Below are positions 16,337 through 25,335 of a DNA stretch of 64,000 bases, in pieces; within the stretch, counting starts at the first letter, position 1, and every line of letters starts with the position of its first letter. Where the stretch lies: contig NZ_JAIUZY010000001.1 in assembly GCF_020171625.1 (NCBI RefSeq), positions 558,001 through 622,000 on the forward strand. The letters run 5' to 3'. The translations under genes were made by a program, and so were the position numbers. The stretch comes from Salipiger bermudensis (lineage in GTDB: Bacteria; Pseudomonadota; Alphaproteobacteria; Rhodobacterales; Rhodobacteraceae). The notes under the pieces were generated by a model. It did no database searches and was not told where the DNA came from. It was given only the letters and a program-made list of their open reading frames with translations.

Positions 16337-16361
16337 GGAACCTCCCCGCGGGCAGGCCGTT
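16337..16361 (+). promoter_or_regulatory. EcfG-like general-stress promoter of exoD
   Basis: GGAAC (16337-16341), 16 bp, CGTT (16358-16361): a perfect match to the sigma-EcfG consensus, 38 bp before the ATG at 16400. Confidence 0.62.
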
Positions 16362-16399
16362 ATCCCGGCGACCCCGACCGTCAAAGGAGCCAGTCAACC

Positions 16400-17038
16400 A
16401 TGACGACCCGGCAGGACACATCCGCACCGGGCGCCGCTGCGCCTCGATCCGGCCCCGAGGCGGTGCCGGCCCTCGTCGATCGCCTGAAGGCCCTGGCCGA
16501 CGGCTCCGAGACCGTGTCCTTCGCGGAGCTCAACAGGACCATCGGAGCGCAGGGCCATGCCCCACTCCTGATGGTCGTCTCCATCTTCATGGTCCTCCCG
16601 ATCGGCATGATCCCCGGCATCGGCGGCGCGCTGGGGGCGATCGTCGCGCTGATCGGGGTGCAGATGCTGCTCGGGCGCGAGGCGATCGGCCTGCCTGATC
16701 TGTTCGGGCGCAGAACCCTGTCCGCCGAGCGGCTGCGCCGCGTCGCCGTCCACATCCGCCCCATAGCGGACTGGCTGCGCAAGCGCCTTCGGCCCCGTTG
16801 GAGCGCGCTCGCCGAAGGGCGCGTCTCGCTTTGCATCATGGCGATCCTGCTGATCGTCGCGGGCGGGTCACTCCTGGTGCTCGGCGCGATCCCAGTGACG
16901 ACGCCCTTGCTGGGCCTACCCGTGGCCGTCTTCGCGCTCGGCGTGCTGGGGCGGGATGGCATGGTCGTGGCGGCGGGATATGTGCTGCTAGCGCTGGTGA
17001 TCCTTGGCGCGACGTGGATGAAGGCCTCCTCGGGGTAA
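16400..17038 (+). CDS. ExoD-family membrane protein
   Basis: A 212-residue inner-membrane protein of the ExoD family, first linked to exopolysaccharide production and alkaline tolerance in rhizobia. The N-terminal ~50 residues are cytoplasmic. Hydrophobic segments follow near residues 58-95, 147-170 and 173-207. Family motif seen: HAPLLMVVSIFMVLPIGMIP. ATG 16400 follows AAAGGAG (16383-16389). A perfect EcfG-type promoter lies upstream, which places it in a stress regulon. Molecular function of the family is not established. Confidence 0.87.
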   Translation: MTTRQDTSAPGAAAPRSGPEAVPALVDRLKALADGSETVSFAELNRTIGAQGHAPLLMVVSIFMVLPIGMIPGIGGALGAIVALIGVQMLLGREAIGLPDLFGRRTLSAERLRRVAVHIRPIADWLRKRLRPRWSALAEGRVSLCIMAILLIVAGGSLLVLGAIPVTTPLLGLPVAVFALGVLGRDGMVVAAGYVLLALVILGATWMKASSG

Positions 17039-17186
17039 GGCCAAGACACCTCGTGGGCAGGCCCTCGCGGGCGCCGTGACGTTTGCCGCAGCGCGCGCGT
17101 CACCACGCAAACCGCTCAGCCGGCCCGCCCCGAGAACCTGCAGAAGCAGTCCACGCGTGCCCACATCAAGCGCGCCCCCCTCCCGC

Positions 17187-19406
17187 TCACTTGGCCTTGT
17201 CCTCGCTCGCCGCCTTCTTCGATATGGCCGCCTTGTAGATCGACAGCACCGAGGCCGAGAAGGCCTCGACCGAGTGCTTCATCGCGGCCTCTCGTGCAGC
17301 GGCGCCCATCCGCTCGCGCTTCCGGCCCGACACCATCAATCCGTGCAGCGTCTCGGTCCAGATCTCGAGCGTCTCCGGGGTGGCGTAGCCGGTCTCGCGG
17401 TTCTCGACGAAGGCGTCGATGCCGCTGGAATTCACCGCGACCACCGGCAGGCCCGCAGCCATCGCCTCGAGCACCACCATGCCCTGTGTCTCGGACGCCG
17501 AGGCGAAGACGAAGATGTCCGAAATCCTCAGCCAGGACGGCACGTCGTCCGAGGCCACCTCGCCCACGAGCCGCACGCAATCCTGCAGATCCAGCTCGTC
17601 GATCATCGCCTCGAGCGTGGCCCGTTCCTCGCCCTCGCCAAGCACCAGCAGCCGGAAGCGCGGGGCGCCACGGTCCCGCAATGCTCCCATTGCCTTAAGG
17701 ATGAAGGACAGGTTCTTTTCTGGAGACAGGCGCGCGACGGTGATCAGCAGGAGGCGGCTGTCGGGGTTCACCTCCCCACGCAGCTGCGACAGCCGCTCGG
17801 CGGGCTGGTTGCAGTAAAGCTCGGTATCGACCCCGGTGGGCTGCACGTCCACCGGCACGTGCACTCCGATCAGGCGGACGTAGTCCCGCGTGACGGGGGT
17901 GGGCACGATGACGCTGTCGCAGCGATTGGCAAACCGGTTGATGATCCAGTGCGCCACCACATTGCGGAACAGCGCCCCCGGCAGCGGCACGATATGCGCG
18001 AAGTGCTCGAGCCGCGTGTGATAGGTGAAGACCGCCGGCACCCTCAGGCGCCGCGCCAGCCGAAGCCCCAGCGTTCCCAGCCAGAACGGATGATGCAGGT
18101 GGACGACATCCGGGGAAAACTCCCGCAGGCGCTTCCAGGTGCGCAGGTGGAACGGGTTCGCGAGGCGGATCATCGAGCCCTCGCGCGCCAGCGCCGGCAC
18201 CCGCCAGACGCTCGGCTCGGTCTGGGTGGTGCCGTAGGACGGACAGACCACAAGCACCTCGTGCCCCTGTGCCTCGAGACCGCGCTTGAGACGCTCGACC
18301 GAGAGCGGCAGCCCGCCGGTGAACGGCAGGTAGGAGTTGGTGAACATCGCGATGCGCAGCGGACGCCCAAGCTCGACCGGATCGGGCATGTCGTAGCTCG
18401 GGTAATAGCTGCGGTCGCGGAACAGCCTGCGGTAGAGGTAGACCCCCAGCAGCACCAGCGCCGTGAAGCCCAGAAGGAAGTTCCAGATCCCGACGTAGAA
18501 CAGCGAGTAGATGTAGAACCAGGCCCCCTCGACCCGCCGGGCCATCAGGCTGGGCGCGGTCTCGACCGGGATCATCTTCACATCGACCCCGGCGGGCCCG
18601 ACCTTGAGCGTGAGGTAGTGGTAGAAGCTGGTGTCGTCGTTCAGCACCAGCCCGCCTGCCCCGCCGGTCACGATGTGGCGGATCCCGTCCACGGTCTGGT
18701 CCGAGTAGGTCGACGCCCCTGCCGAGATCACCACGTCGGCGCCAAGCCGCTGCAGCAGGTCCAGAAGCCGGGTCCGCGCCTCCGGCTCCGACCAAGCTCC
18801 GGTGTCGGGCTCGAACAGGGTTTCGGGCACCGGGTCGAGCAGCGGGTGCCCGAGAAAGACGATGATCGGCCGCTCGTCTCGGGCATCGAGAATGTCGCGC
18901 AGCCAGCGCTCCTGCCAGTCCGTCGGGGTGCGCCCGGTGGCATCGAGAAAGACCAGCCGGGCCGCATCGAGGCTGACGGAATAGAAATAGGGCCCGAACC
19001 GCTGGTAGAAGCGGCCAGCGCCGAAATCCTCGACCTCGTTCTGCCCAAAGGTGAGCAGGTAGGGTTTGCGCAGATGTCCCAGTGTTCCGAGGATGGCGCG
19101 GTACTTGTCCTCGCCGCCCGCGCTGACGATGTTGCCCGCGGAGACCATGAAATCGGCCTCCGAGAGGTTGATGCGCGGCAGGATCCTCTCCTCGAACACC
19201 CCGATCGAGTTGTTGACCTGCCCCACAACGGCAAAGCTCAGCGTGTCGCGGTCGAGGGCGGTCTCCTCGATCCGTTCGATCTGCGACACCAGAAGCGCGC
19301 TCCCGGTCGGGGCGTTGGCGTAGAGGTAGATCTTGTAGCCCAGCACCGCGAGCAGCACGGCCACGTTCACCGCAAGCAGCAGCGACAGGATCTTGCGGCG
19401 GGTCAT
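17187..19406 (-). CDS. Membrane fusion: metallophosphatase-fold pseudoenzyme domain + GT4 glycosyltransferase
   Basis: A 739-residue protein. A membrane helix lies at about residues 8-28. Residues 55-275 have the layout of a calcineurin-like phosphoesterase facing the periplasm, and a second membrane segment lies at 298-326. A cytoplasmic GT4 glycosyltransferase covers 350-725, with a GGLPLSVERLKRGL start, HLHHPFWLG and the ExxxxxxxE pair in SETQGMVVLEAM. Metal-ligand motifs of the phosphatase appear lost: DxH is QVN (63-65), GD is GN (91-92), GNH is GQN (121-123) and GHxH is AGAST (229-233). The GT half is closest to diacylglycerol or mannosyl transferases. The start overlaps the upstream stop (ATGA), so it is coupled to the flippase-like gene. 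A glycolipid role is inferred. Confidence 0.82.
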   Translation of the reverse strand: MTRRKILSLLLAVNVAVLLAVLGYKIYLYANAPTGSALLVSQIERIEETALDRDTLSFAVVGQVNNSIGVFEERILPRINLSEADFMVSAGNIVSAGGEDKYRAILGTLGHLRKPYLLTFGQNEVEDFGAGRFYQRFGPYFYSVSLDAARLVFLDATGRTPTDWQERWLRDILDARDERPIIVFLGHPLLDPVPETLFEPDTGAWSEPEARTRLLDLLQRLGADVVISAGASTYSDQTVDGIRHIVTGGAGGLVLNDDTSFYHYLTLKVGPAGVDVKMIPVETAPSLMARRVEGAWFYIYSLFYVGIWNFLLGFTALVLLGVYLYRRLFRDRSYYPSYDMPDPVELGRPLRIAMFTNSYLPFTGGLPLSVERLKRGLEAQGHEVLVVCPSYGTTQTEPSVWRVPALAREGSMIRLANPFHLRTWKRLREFSPDVVHLHHPFWLGTLGLRLARRLRVPAVFTYHTRLEHFAHIVPLPGALFRNVVAHWIINRFANRCDSVIVPTPVTRDYVRLIGVHVPVDVQPTGVDTELYCNQPAERLSQLRGEVNPDSRLLLITVARLSPEKNLSFILKAMGALRDRGAPRFRLLVLGEGEERATLEAMIDELDLQDCVRLVGEVASDDVPSWLRISDIFVFASASETQGMVVLEAMAAGLPVVAVNSSGIDAFVENRETGYATPETLEIWTETLHGLMVSGRKRERMGAAAREAAMKHSVEAFSASVLSIYKAAISKKAASEDKAK

Positions 19407-20467
19407 GTCCGCAGCCCCTGCAGCCGCAGGAGGCGGAACGACACCACCCCTCCGATCGCCATGCCGAGATAGATCGTCAGAAGCCGCCACGCGAAGATCA
19501 CGAGGACCAGCTGGCCCTCACCGATCTGCCCCGCCATCAGCCCCGCGAAGGCCAGTTCCGAGAACCCGGCCCCGCCCGGCGTCGGTGCGAAATACATCAG
19601 GAACGTCACCACCGAGAGCGTCCCGATGACGGTCAGCCAGTCCGGCTCCAGCCCCAGCAGCGCCATCAGCAGCGCGGGCATCGCGAAGAGGGTGAGAAGG
19701 AAGGCCAGCGTCGCCAGCACCGCGGCGATCGACAGATGCGGCGCGGAGGAGATAAACCGGCGAAAGCCGTCTGAGAAAGACCGGGCTTCACGCTTCAGCG
19801 CCGCGGACCATGCGGTGCGGCGCTCCTGTCCCAGCAGATGCAGACGCTCGAGCAGCAACAGCACGCGGTCAATGATGGCCAGCATCCAGGCCGGGCGAAG
19901 GAGCAGCACCAGAAAGCCCGCCATGTAGGCCGCGATCACCGCGCCGATGGTGTTCGCCAGCGCGCCGGAGCTCCCCGCGATCTCGACCTCGGGCGCGGCG
20001 ACGAGAAACAGCGGCGCGGCGATGAAGATGACCAGCATGGCGAGGATGGTCCTGATCGACGTCGCAGCCGCCGAGAGCCCGATGCCCACGCCGCAGCGCT
20101 GCAGGTACCAGATCTGGGCAAAGCCTCCCCCCGTCGCCATTGGGGTGATGTTGGAGAAGAACAGGTTCACGAACACCAGCGGCGCGATCTGCCCCACCGT
20201 CACCGGCGCATCGAGGGCGCGCAGGACGAAATAGAGCCGCAGCCCGTCGGCCACGAAATAGACCAGCAGGAACAGACCGATCAGCGCCACGGCGCGCGGG
20301 GTGACCAGCCGCGGGTCGAAGGGCGGCATCCCGTCCCCCACGAAGGCGGCGATGGCCCAGAATGCGGCCCCGCTGAGAACAAGGAATGCGACCGCGCCAA
20401 GCAGGAACCGCACCCTGCCCGGTGCTGCGGTTCGTTCGTCTTTCGTCATGGACTCAGGTTCCGTCAT
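19403..20467 (-). CDS. UPF0104 / lysylphosphatidylglycerol synthase TM-type flippase-like protein
   Basis: A 354-residue polytopic inner-membrane protein with about eight hydrophobic segments. Family motifs NLFFSNITPMATGGGFAQ and FAPTPGGAGFSELAF are typical of the UPF0104/AglD/MprF N-terminal family. Relatives are linked to lipid flipping or to glycan-lipid assembly. Its stop overlaps the start of the phosphatase-GT4 fusion by 4 bp, so the two probably act together on a lipid-linked product. The start is uncertain: ATG 20467 is used, with ATG 20449 (six residues shorter) possible. Confidence 0.85.
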   Translation of the reverse strand: MTEPESMTKDERTAAPGRVRFLLGAVAFLVLSGAAFWAIAAFVGDGMPPFDPRLVTPRAVALIGLFLLVYFVADGLRLYFVLRALDAPVTVGQIAPLVFVNLFFSNITPMATGGGFAQIWYLQRCGVGIGLSAAATSIRTILAMLVIFIAAPLFLVAAPEVEIAGSSGALANTIGAVIAAYMAGFLVLLLRPAWMLAIIDRVLLLLERLHLLGQERRTAWSAALKREARSFSDGFRRFISSAPHLSIAAVLATLAFLLTLFAMPALLMALLGLEPDWLTVIGTLSVVTFLMYFAPTPGGAGFSELAFAGLMAGQIGEGQLVLVIFAWRLLTIYLGMAIGGVVSFRLLRLQGLRT

Positions 20468-20806
20468 TGCGCGCTGCTCTCGCGGACATATGCCGGTCCG
20501 ACGCGCGGACGACAATGCCCTAAGGGTCGACAACGCATCCCACTTTTGAGCGAGCTGCCAGTCGCGGACACTCCCCCAGCAGGCGATGAAACGTACCGGA
20601 TGCACTCAGCGGCAGGCCGGTTTGATCCGATCAGCCGCGCCTTATTTAGGTTTTCACGCATTCGCCCCAAGGACGACACGCACGTGCCAACGCCCCACTC
20701 CCGCGAGAGCGGCAAGACGCCGCGCGCGGGCGCAAAGCCACACCCCCGCGCCGATCATCCAAACACTGCGCTGGACAGCCCGCGCGCGCCATCCTACCCC
20801 TGAGCC
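20468..20806. other. Divergent spacer between flippase-like gene and marC
   Basis: About 340 bp holding both promoters. No motif was convincing enough to call, and there is no open frame with a ribosome site. Confidence 0.4.
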
Positions 20807-21427
20807 ATGGACAGCGCCTTTCTCATCACCGCCTTCGCCACGCTCTTCGTGGTGATCGACCCGGTCGGGCTCGCCCCGATCTACATCGCGCTGACCGCCG
20901 GCGCGGACAGCCGCCACCGCCGCATCCTCGCGCTGCGCTCCTGCGGCATCGCCATGGCGATCCTGATGCTGTTCACCTTCTTTGGTGAGCAGGTGCTTGG
21001 CTTCATCGGCATCTCGATGCCGGCCTTCCGCATCGCCGGCGGCATCCTGCTGTTCCTGACCGCGCTCGACATGCTGTTCGAGCGCCGCTCCAAGCGGCGC
21101 GAGGACAAGGCCGAGGAAGACGACGCCCTGCCCGACCCGTCAGTCTTTCCCATCGCCATCCCGCTGATCGCCGGCCCCGGCGCCATCGCCACGATGATTC
21201 TGCTCGTGGGCCAGACCAACTCGGCGCTCGAGATGGCGGCGGTGATCGGGGTGATGATCTCGGTGCTGCTGATCGTGCTGATGATGTTCCTCGCCGCGCC
21301 GATCATCGAGCGCCTGCTCGGCCATACCGGCATCGTCGTGGTCACGCGCCTTCTGGGCATGTTGCTCGCCGCGCTGTCGGTGCAGTTCGTGATCGACGGG
21401 CTGCGCACGATCTTTGCGGTCGGATAG
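20807..21427 (+). CDS. MarC/UPF0056 family membrane protein
   Basis: A 206-residue inner-membrane protein with about six hydrophobic segments. Family motifs seen: TLFVVIDPVGLAPIY, FGISMPAFRIAGG-like GISMPAFRIAGGILLF, and IPLIAGPGAIAT. A charged cytoplasmic loop lies around residues 92-110. MarC proteins were once linked to antibiotic resistance, but this was not upheld; their transport function is unknown. Length is normal. Followed 61 bp later by a retropepsin-like protease gene on the same strand. Confidence 0.92.
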   Translation: MDSAFLITAFATLFVVIDPVGLAPIYIALTAGADSRHRRILALRSCGIAMAILMLFTFFGEQVLGFIGISMPAFRIAGGILLFLTALDMLFERRSKRREDKAEEDDALPDPSVFPIAIPLIAGPGAIATMILLVGQTNSALEMAAVIGVMISVLLIVLMMFLAAPIIERLLGHTGIVVVTRLLGMLLAALSVQFVIDGLRTIFAVG

Positions 21428-21488
21428 GCCCTGTCATCCTGCGGCGAAGGGCCTACATTGAGGGCGACACCCCGCCACGGATGACCCC

Positions 21489-22070
21489 ATGACAGGACAC
21501 GAATACGGACGTCTGGCCTATCTCGGCCTGCTGGCGCTGGCGCTAATCCTGTGGTTCTTCTTCCGCGACCGCACCCGCATGGGCCTCAAGCTGCAATATC
21601 TGGGCGTCTGGGCGCTCATCCTGCTCGGCGCCATCGCGGCGGTCGGGCTCTGGGGCGACATCCGGCAGACGGTGATGCCGCAGCAGGCCGTGTTCACCGA
21701 GGACGGCCGGGTCGAGCTGCCGCGCGCCCCCGACGGGCACTATTACGTCTCGCTCGACCTCAACGGCGTGCCCACGCGCTTCGTGATCGACACCGGCGCC
21801 ACCGGCATGGTGCTGTCGCGCGACGATGCCGAGCGCGCCGGGCTGACCCCGGATCAGCTGATGTTTCGCGGACAGGCCAACACCGCCAACGGCATGGTGC
21901 GCACCGCGCCGGTGCGACTCGAGCGCGTGGCTCTGGGTCCCTTCATCGACCGCAACGTCCGCGCCTATGTCAACGAGGGCGAGATGCAGACCTCGCTTCT
22001 GGGTATGAGCTACCTGCAGCGCTTCGACCGGCTGGAAATCTCGAACGGGCGGCTGATCCTCGAGCGCTGA
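21489..22070 (+). CDS. Membrane-anchored retropepsin-like aspartic protease (TIGR02281 family)
   Basis: A 193-residue protein. Two membrane helices lie near residues 8-25 and 36-54. A C-terminal retropepsin-like domain follows, with active-site FVIDTGATG (Asp101) and the flap/C-terminal segment LLGMSYLQRFDRLEI. It should work as a dimer facing the periplasm, like other clan AA bacterial proteases. Targets are unknown. It lies downstream of marC and converges with holC, with a 9-bp gap between stops. Confidence 0.9.
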   Translation: MTGHEYGRLAYLGLLALALILWFFFRDRTRMGLKLQYLGVWALILLGAIAAVGLWGDIRQTVMPQQAVFTEDGRVELPRAPDGHYYVSLDLNGVPTRFVIDTGATGMVLSRDDAERAGLTPDQLMFRGQANTANGMVRTAPVRLERVALGPFIDRNVRAYVNEGEMQTSLLGMSYLQRFDRLEISNGRLILER

Positions 22071-22079
22071 GGCCGCCGC

Positions 22080-22538
22080 TCACGCTTCGGCCTTCTTCTC
22101 CCAGCGCCCGCTCTCTTCCGACCAATACTGCGCCTTGCACCCGGCGCCGGTCAGCGTCCGCCACTGGCCGCGTGCGGCGTCGAGGGCCATGCCGTCATGG
22201 CCATCGAACAGGATGCAGACCCGTTCGAGCCGGTTGACCTCCTCGGGCGCCACCTGCGCGCCGTCCACCGCCATCAGGCAGGCGGGATCGTTGGGCAACC
22301 CCTCCTGCACGGTGAGCAGCACGGGCTGGAGGGCATCGTGCTTCCCCCCCGCCTGCCCGTGCGGCAGAAACCCGTCCTCGGGTCCCATCCAGAGCCGCTG
22401 GTCGAGCCAGTCGATGCGCCCGGGATCGGTGCCGCGCACCGCCACGCGCCAGCCTGCCGCCAGAGATTTCTCCAGCAGCAGCGGCAGCGTCGCTTCGAGC
22501 GGGCGCTGGGTCAGGTGGTAGAAATAGGCCGCCCCCAT
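22080..22538 (-). CDS. holC: DNA polymerase III chi subunit
   Basis: A 152-residue HolC. In the replisome chi links the clamp-loader complex to single-strand binding protein. Family signatures: AAYFYHLTQRPLEATLPLLLEK, a WLDQRLW motif, GFLPHG and VCILFDGHD. Length is normal for alphaproteobacteria. It lies downstream of pepA on the same strand, the usual pairing in this group, with a 59-bp gap. Confidence 0.94.
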   Translation of the reverse strand: MGAAYFYHLTQRPLEATLPLLLEKSLAAGWRVAVRGTDPGRIDWLDQRLWMGPEDGFLPHGQAGGKHDALQPVLLTVQEGLPNDPACLMAVDGAQVAPEEVNRLERVCILFDGHDGMALDAARGQWRTLTGAGCKAQYWSEESGRWEKKAEA

Positions 22539-22597
22539 CTCAGCCTCCCCCGAAGGGAAGGCTCAGGGCGCGGCCCGGCAGAGCGGCGGCCATCGGC

Positions 22598-24070
22598 TCA
22601 GCCCTCCTTGCGCTCGAAGGTCTCGCGCACCAGCCGGTCGAGCGACATCACGCCCCACCCGGTCGCCCCCTTCGGCGCCAGCGTGCTCTCGGACTTGAGC
22701 GAGGCGACGCCCGCGATGTCGAGGTGGATCCACGGCATCCCGTCCTTGACGAAGCGCTTGAGGAACTGCGCCGCGGTGATCGAGCCGCCGGGGCGCCCGC
22801 CGACATTCTTCATGTCCGCGATGGGCGATTTCAGCTGATCGTCATAGGCCTGACCGAGCGGCATCCGCCACGCGCCTTCCCCCTCGGCACCGGCGGCCTT
22901 GAGGAAGCCCGCGGCGAAGCGCTCGTCATTGGAATACACGGCGGCGTTCTCATGCCCCAGCGCCACGATGCAGGCGCCGGTCAGGGTGGCGAGATCGACG
23001 ATGGCGGCGGGGTTCTCGTGTTCCTGCGCGTACCAGAGCACGTCGCTCAGAACGAGCCGGCCCTCGGCGTCGGTGTTGATGACCTCGATCGTGTCCCCCT
23101 TCATCGAGGTGACCACGTCGCCCGGCCGTACGGCATTGCCCGAGGGCATGTTCTCGACCAGACCCACCAGCCCGGTGACGTTGGCCTTGGCCTTGCGCAG
23201 AGCCAGCGCCTTCATCACGCCCGAGACCACGCCCGCGCCGCCCATGTCCATGGTCATGTCTTCCATGCCGCCCGCGGGCTTCAGCGAAATGCCCCCGGTG
23301 TCGAAGACCACGCCCTTGCCGACCAGCGCCAGCGGGTCGCCCTCGCCGCCCTTCCAGCGCATGATGACCATCTTCGAGGGCGAGACCGAGCCCTGCCCGA
23401 CGCAGAGCAGCGCGCCCATGCCAAGCTCTGCCATGCGGTCCTCGTCGACCACCTCGACCTCGACGCCAAGCTCGCGCAGCCCCTCGAGACGCGCGGCGAA
23501 CTCGGTGGTGGTCAGCACGTTGGCGGGCTCGCTGACCAGATCACGGGTGAAGAACACCCCGCCCGCCACCGCAAGCATCGGCGCCACCGCGGCCTCGACC
23601 TCATCCGGCTTGGTGCAGAACACGCGTGCCGGGGCCAGCGCCGTGCCCTTGTCGCTCTTGTGGTCGGTGAAGCTGTAGCCGCGCAGCGCGAGGCCGAGCA
23701 GCGCCTGCTCGAGGCCGTTCTGGCTCTCGCCCAGAACCGTCACGGCGCGCGATCCCGCCGCCTTGGCGATGGCGGCGCCCGCCTTGCGCGCGTCGGCGAC
23801 ATCCGGCCGGCGCTCGAGCTTCACGATATCGACCGCCTCGGCCTCCATGCCGGACGGATAGGACAGGCTCACCACGCTGCCGGCGGACTTCTTCGCCCAA
23901 CCCTCGTCGGCGACGGCGCGGGCCACCGCGCCCTTGGTCAGCCGGTTCAGCCGCCTCGCGCCGCGCCCGAGCTTGCCCTCGCTGTCGACGAAGACGGCGA
24001 CGCGGCCCTCGGCGCCCGCAAGGGCGTCGAGGTCGGTTTCGGCAAAGGTGAACTCGCGCAGATCGGTCAT
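22598..24070 (-). CDS. pepA: Leucyl aminopeptidase (M17)
   Basis: A 490-residue M17 aminopeptidase. It releases N-terminal residues from peptides in the cytoplasm using two metal ions. The C-terminal catalytic domain shows GKGVVFDTGGISLKP (Lys and Asp ligands) and the signature NTDAEGRLVLSD with Asp, Glu and Arg. The N-terminal domain is more variable. ATG 24070 is preferred over the adjacent ATG 24073 because of spacing to AGGAG. The gene is divergent from lptF, sharing a 128-bp promoter region, and upstream of holC. Confidence 0.95.
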   Translation of the reverse strand: MTDLREFTFAETDLDALAGAEGRVAVFVDSEGKLGRGARRLNRLTKGAVARAVADEGWAKKSAGSVVSLSYPSGMEAEAVDIVKLERRPDVADARKAGAAIAKAAGSRAVTVLGESQNGLEQALLGLALRGYSFTDHKSDKGTALAPARVFCTKPDEVEAAVAPMLAVAGGVFFTRDLVSEPANVLTTTEFAARLEGLRELGVEVEVVDEDRMAELGMGALLCVGQGSVSPSKMVIMRWKGGEGDPLALVGKGVVFDTGGISLKPAGGMEDMTMDMGGAGVVSGVMKALALRKAKANVTGLVGLVENMPSGNAVRPGDVVTSMKGDTIEVINTDAEGRLVLSDVLWYAQEHENPAAIVDLATLTGACIVALGHENAAVYSNDERFAAGFLKAAGAEGEGAWRMPLGQAYDDQLKSPIADMKNVGGRPGGSITAAQFLKRFVKDGMPWIHLDIAGVASLKSESTLAPKGATGWGVMSLDRLVRETFERKEG

Positions 24071-24198
24071 CATGCTCTCCTGTTGTCTGTCCCCGGGAGT
24101 CGTAGAGCCGCGTGACGGCATTGACCAGAGGCAGCTTTTCCCGCACATACCGATCCGATAGCTTGGGCCGCAGCACAGGATCTGGAGGGCACATACGC

Positions 24199-25335
24199 GT
24201 GCAGAGATTCGACAGATACATGCTGTCGCAACTCATGGTGGTGTTTGGGTTTTTCGCCCTTGTGCTCGTCATGGTCTATTGGGTCAACGCGTCGGTCATT
24301 CTGTTCGACGAGCTGATCACCGATGGCCATTCGGCCCGCATCTTCCTCGAGTTCAGCCTGCTCAGCCTGCCCGGTGTTATCGCGCTGGTCCTGCCGATGG
24401 CGGCCTTCGGGGCGGCGGTCTACGTGACCAATCGCATGTCCAACGAATCCGAGATGACGGTGCTTCAGGCCGGCGGGGTGTCACCGTGGCGGCTGGGCCG
24501 GCCGGTGCTGGTCTTCGGGCTGCTGATCGCGCTGATGATGTCGGTGCTGACCCACGCGCTGGTGCCCGCCTCGGCCACGCAGCTGCGCGAACGCGAGCGC
24601 GAGATTTCCGAGTCGGTGGCGGCGCGGCTGCTGCACGAGGGCACGTTCCTGCACCCGGCCCGCGGCGTGACCTTCTACATCCGCGAAATCACCGACAACG
24701 GCGAGCTGCGCGACGTGTATCTCAGCGACCGGCGCAACGACGCGCGCACCGTGACCTACACCGCCGAGACCGCCTATGTCACCCGCGATGACGGCGGGCC
24801 GAAGCTGACCATGCGCAGCGGCCTGGCGCAGGAGCTTCGGACCAGCGACCAGACCCTGTCGACGACCAATTTCTCCGATCTCACCTACGATATCAGCGGC
24901 TTGGCCACCTCTGGCGACCCCGAGCGGCGCCGGGCGCGGCAGGTGCCGACGCTCGAGCTGCTGACCCAGACCGAAGCGGTCGCCGAGGAGGTCAACGACA
25001 GCGTCGGCGAAGTGCTCGAAGAGGCCCACAACCGGTTCCAGATGCCCCTGCTCTGCGTCGTCGCGGCGCTGATCGGCTACGCCGCGCTGATGACCGGCAC
25101 GTTCTCGCGCTTCGGCGTCACCCGGCAGATCGTCGGCGCGATCTTCCTGCTGGTTCTGGTCAAGCTGGTTGAGAGTGCCATCACCGATCCGGTGCGCTCG
25201 AACCCGATGCTGTGGCCCCTGATCTACCTCCCGAGCCTCGTCGGCTTCGCGATGGCCGCGGTGCTGCTCTGGCGCGCCGCGCGCCCGTTCCGCCGCGAGC
25301 GCCGGCGCAGCCGGGATGCCGAGGTGGCCGCATGA
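24199..25335 (+). CDS. lptF: LPS export ABC transporter permease LptF
   Basis: A 378-residue YjgP/YjgQ family permease. Two N-terminal membrane helices (QLMVVFGFFALVLVMVYWV; LLSLPGVIALVLPMAAFGA), a third helix, a periplasmic beta-jellyroll (residues ~130-250) and three C-terminal helices are seen. With LptG and LptB it extracts LPS from the inner membrane. The start is GTG at 24199, 10 nt after GGAGGG. It overlaps lptG by ATGA and is the first gene of the lptF-lptG-lptD-surA-pdxA run. Confidence 0.94.
   Translation: MQRFDRYMLSQLMVVFGFFALVLVMVYWVNASVILFDELITDGHSARIFLEFSLLSLPGVIALVLPMAAFGAAVYVTNRMSNESEMTVLQAGGVSPWRLGRPVLVFGLLIALMMSVLTHALVPASATQLREREREISESVAARLLHEGTFLHPARGVTFYIREITDNGELRDVYLSDRRNDARTVTYTAETAYVTRDDGGPKLTMRSGLAQELRTSDQTLSTTNFSDLTYDISGLATSGDPERRRARQVPTLELLTQTEAVAEEVNDSVGEVLEEAHNRFQMPLLCVVAALIGYAALMTGTFSRFGVTRQIVGAIFLLVLVKLVESAITDPVRSNPMLWPLIYLPSLVGFAMAAVLLWRAARPFRRERRRSRDAEVAA

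Noticed and set aside
3178-17038. Second attachment-site copy of the tRNA-Asn 3' end
   Set aside because: No repeat of the CCCTACCGCCGGAGCCA end was found by eye in the window, so island borders cannot be fixed.
17076-19472. 798-codon plus-strand open frame opposite the phosphatase-GT4 gene
   Set aside because: Composition is His/Arg/Gln-rich and typical of an antisense shadow. The minus-strand protein has clear domains.
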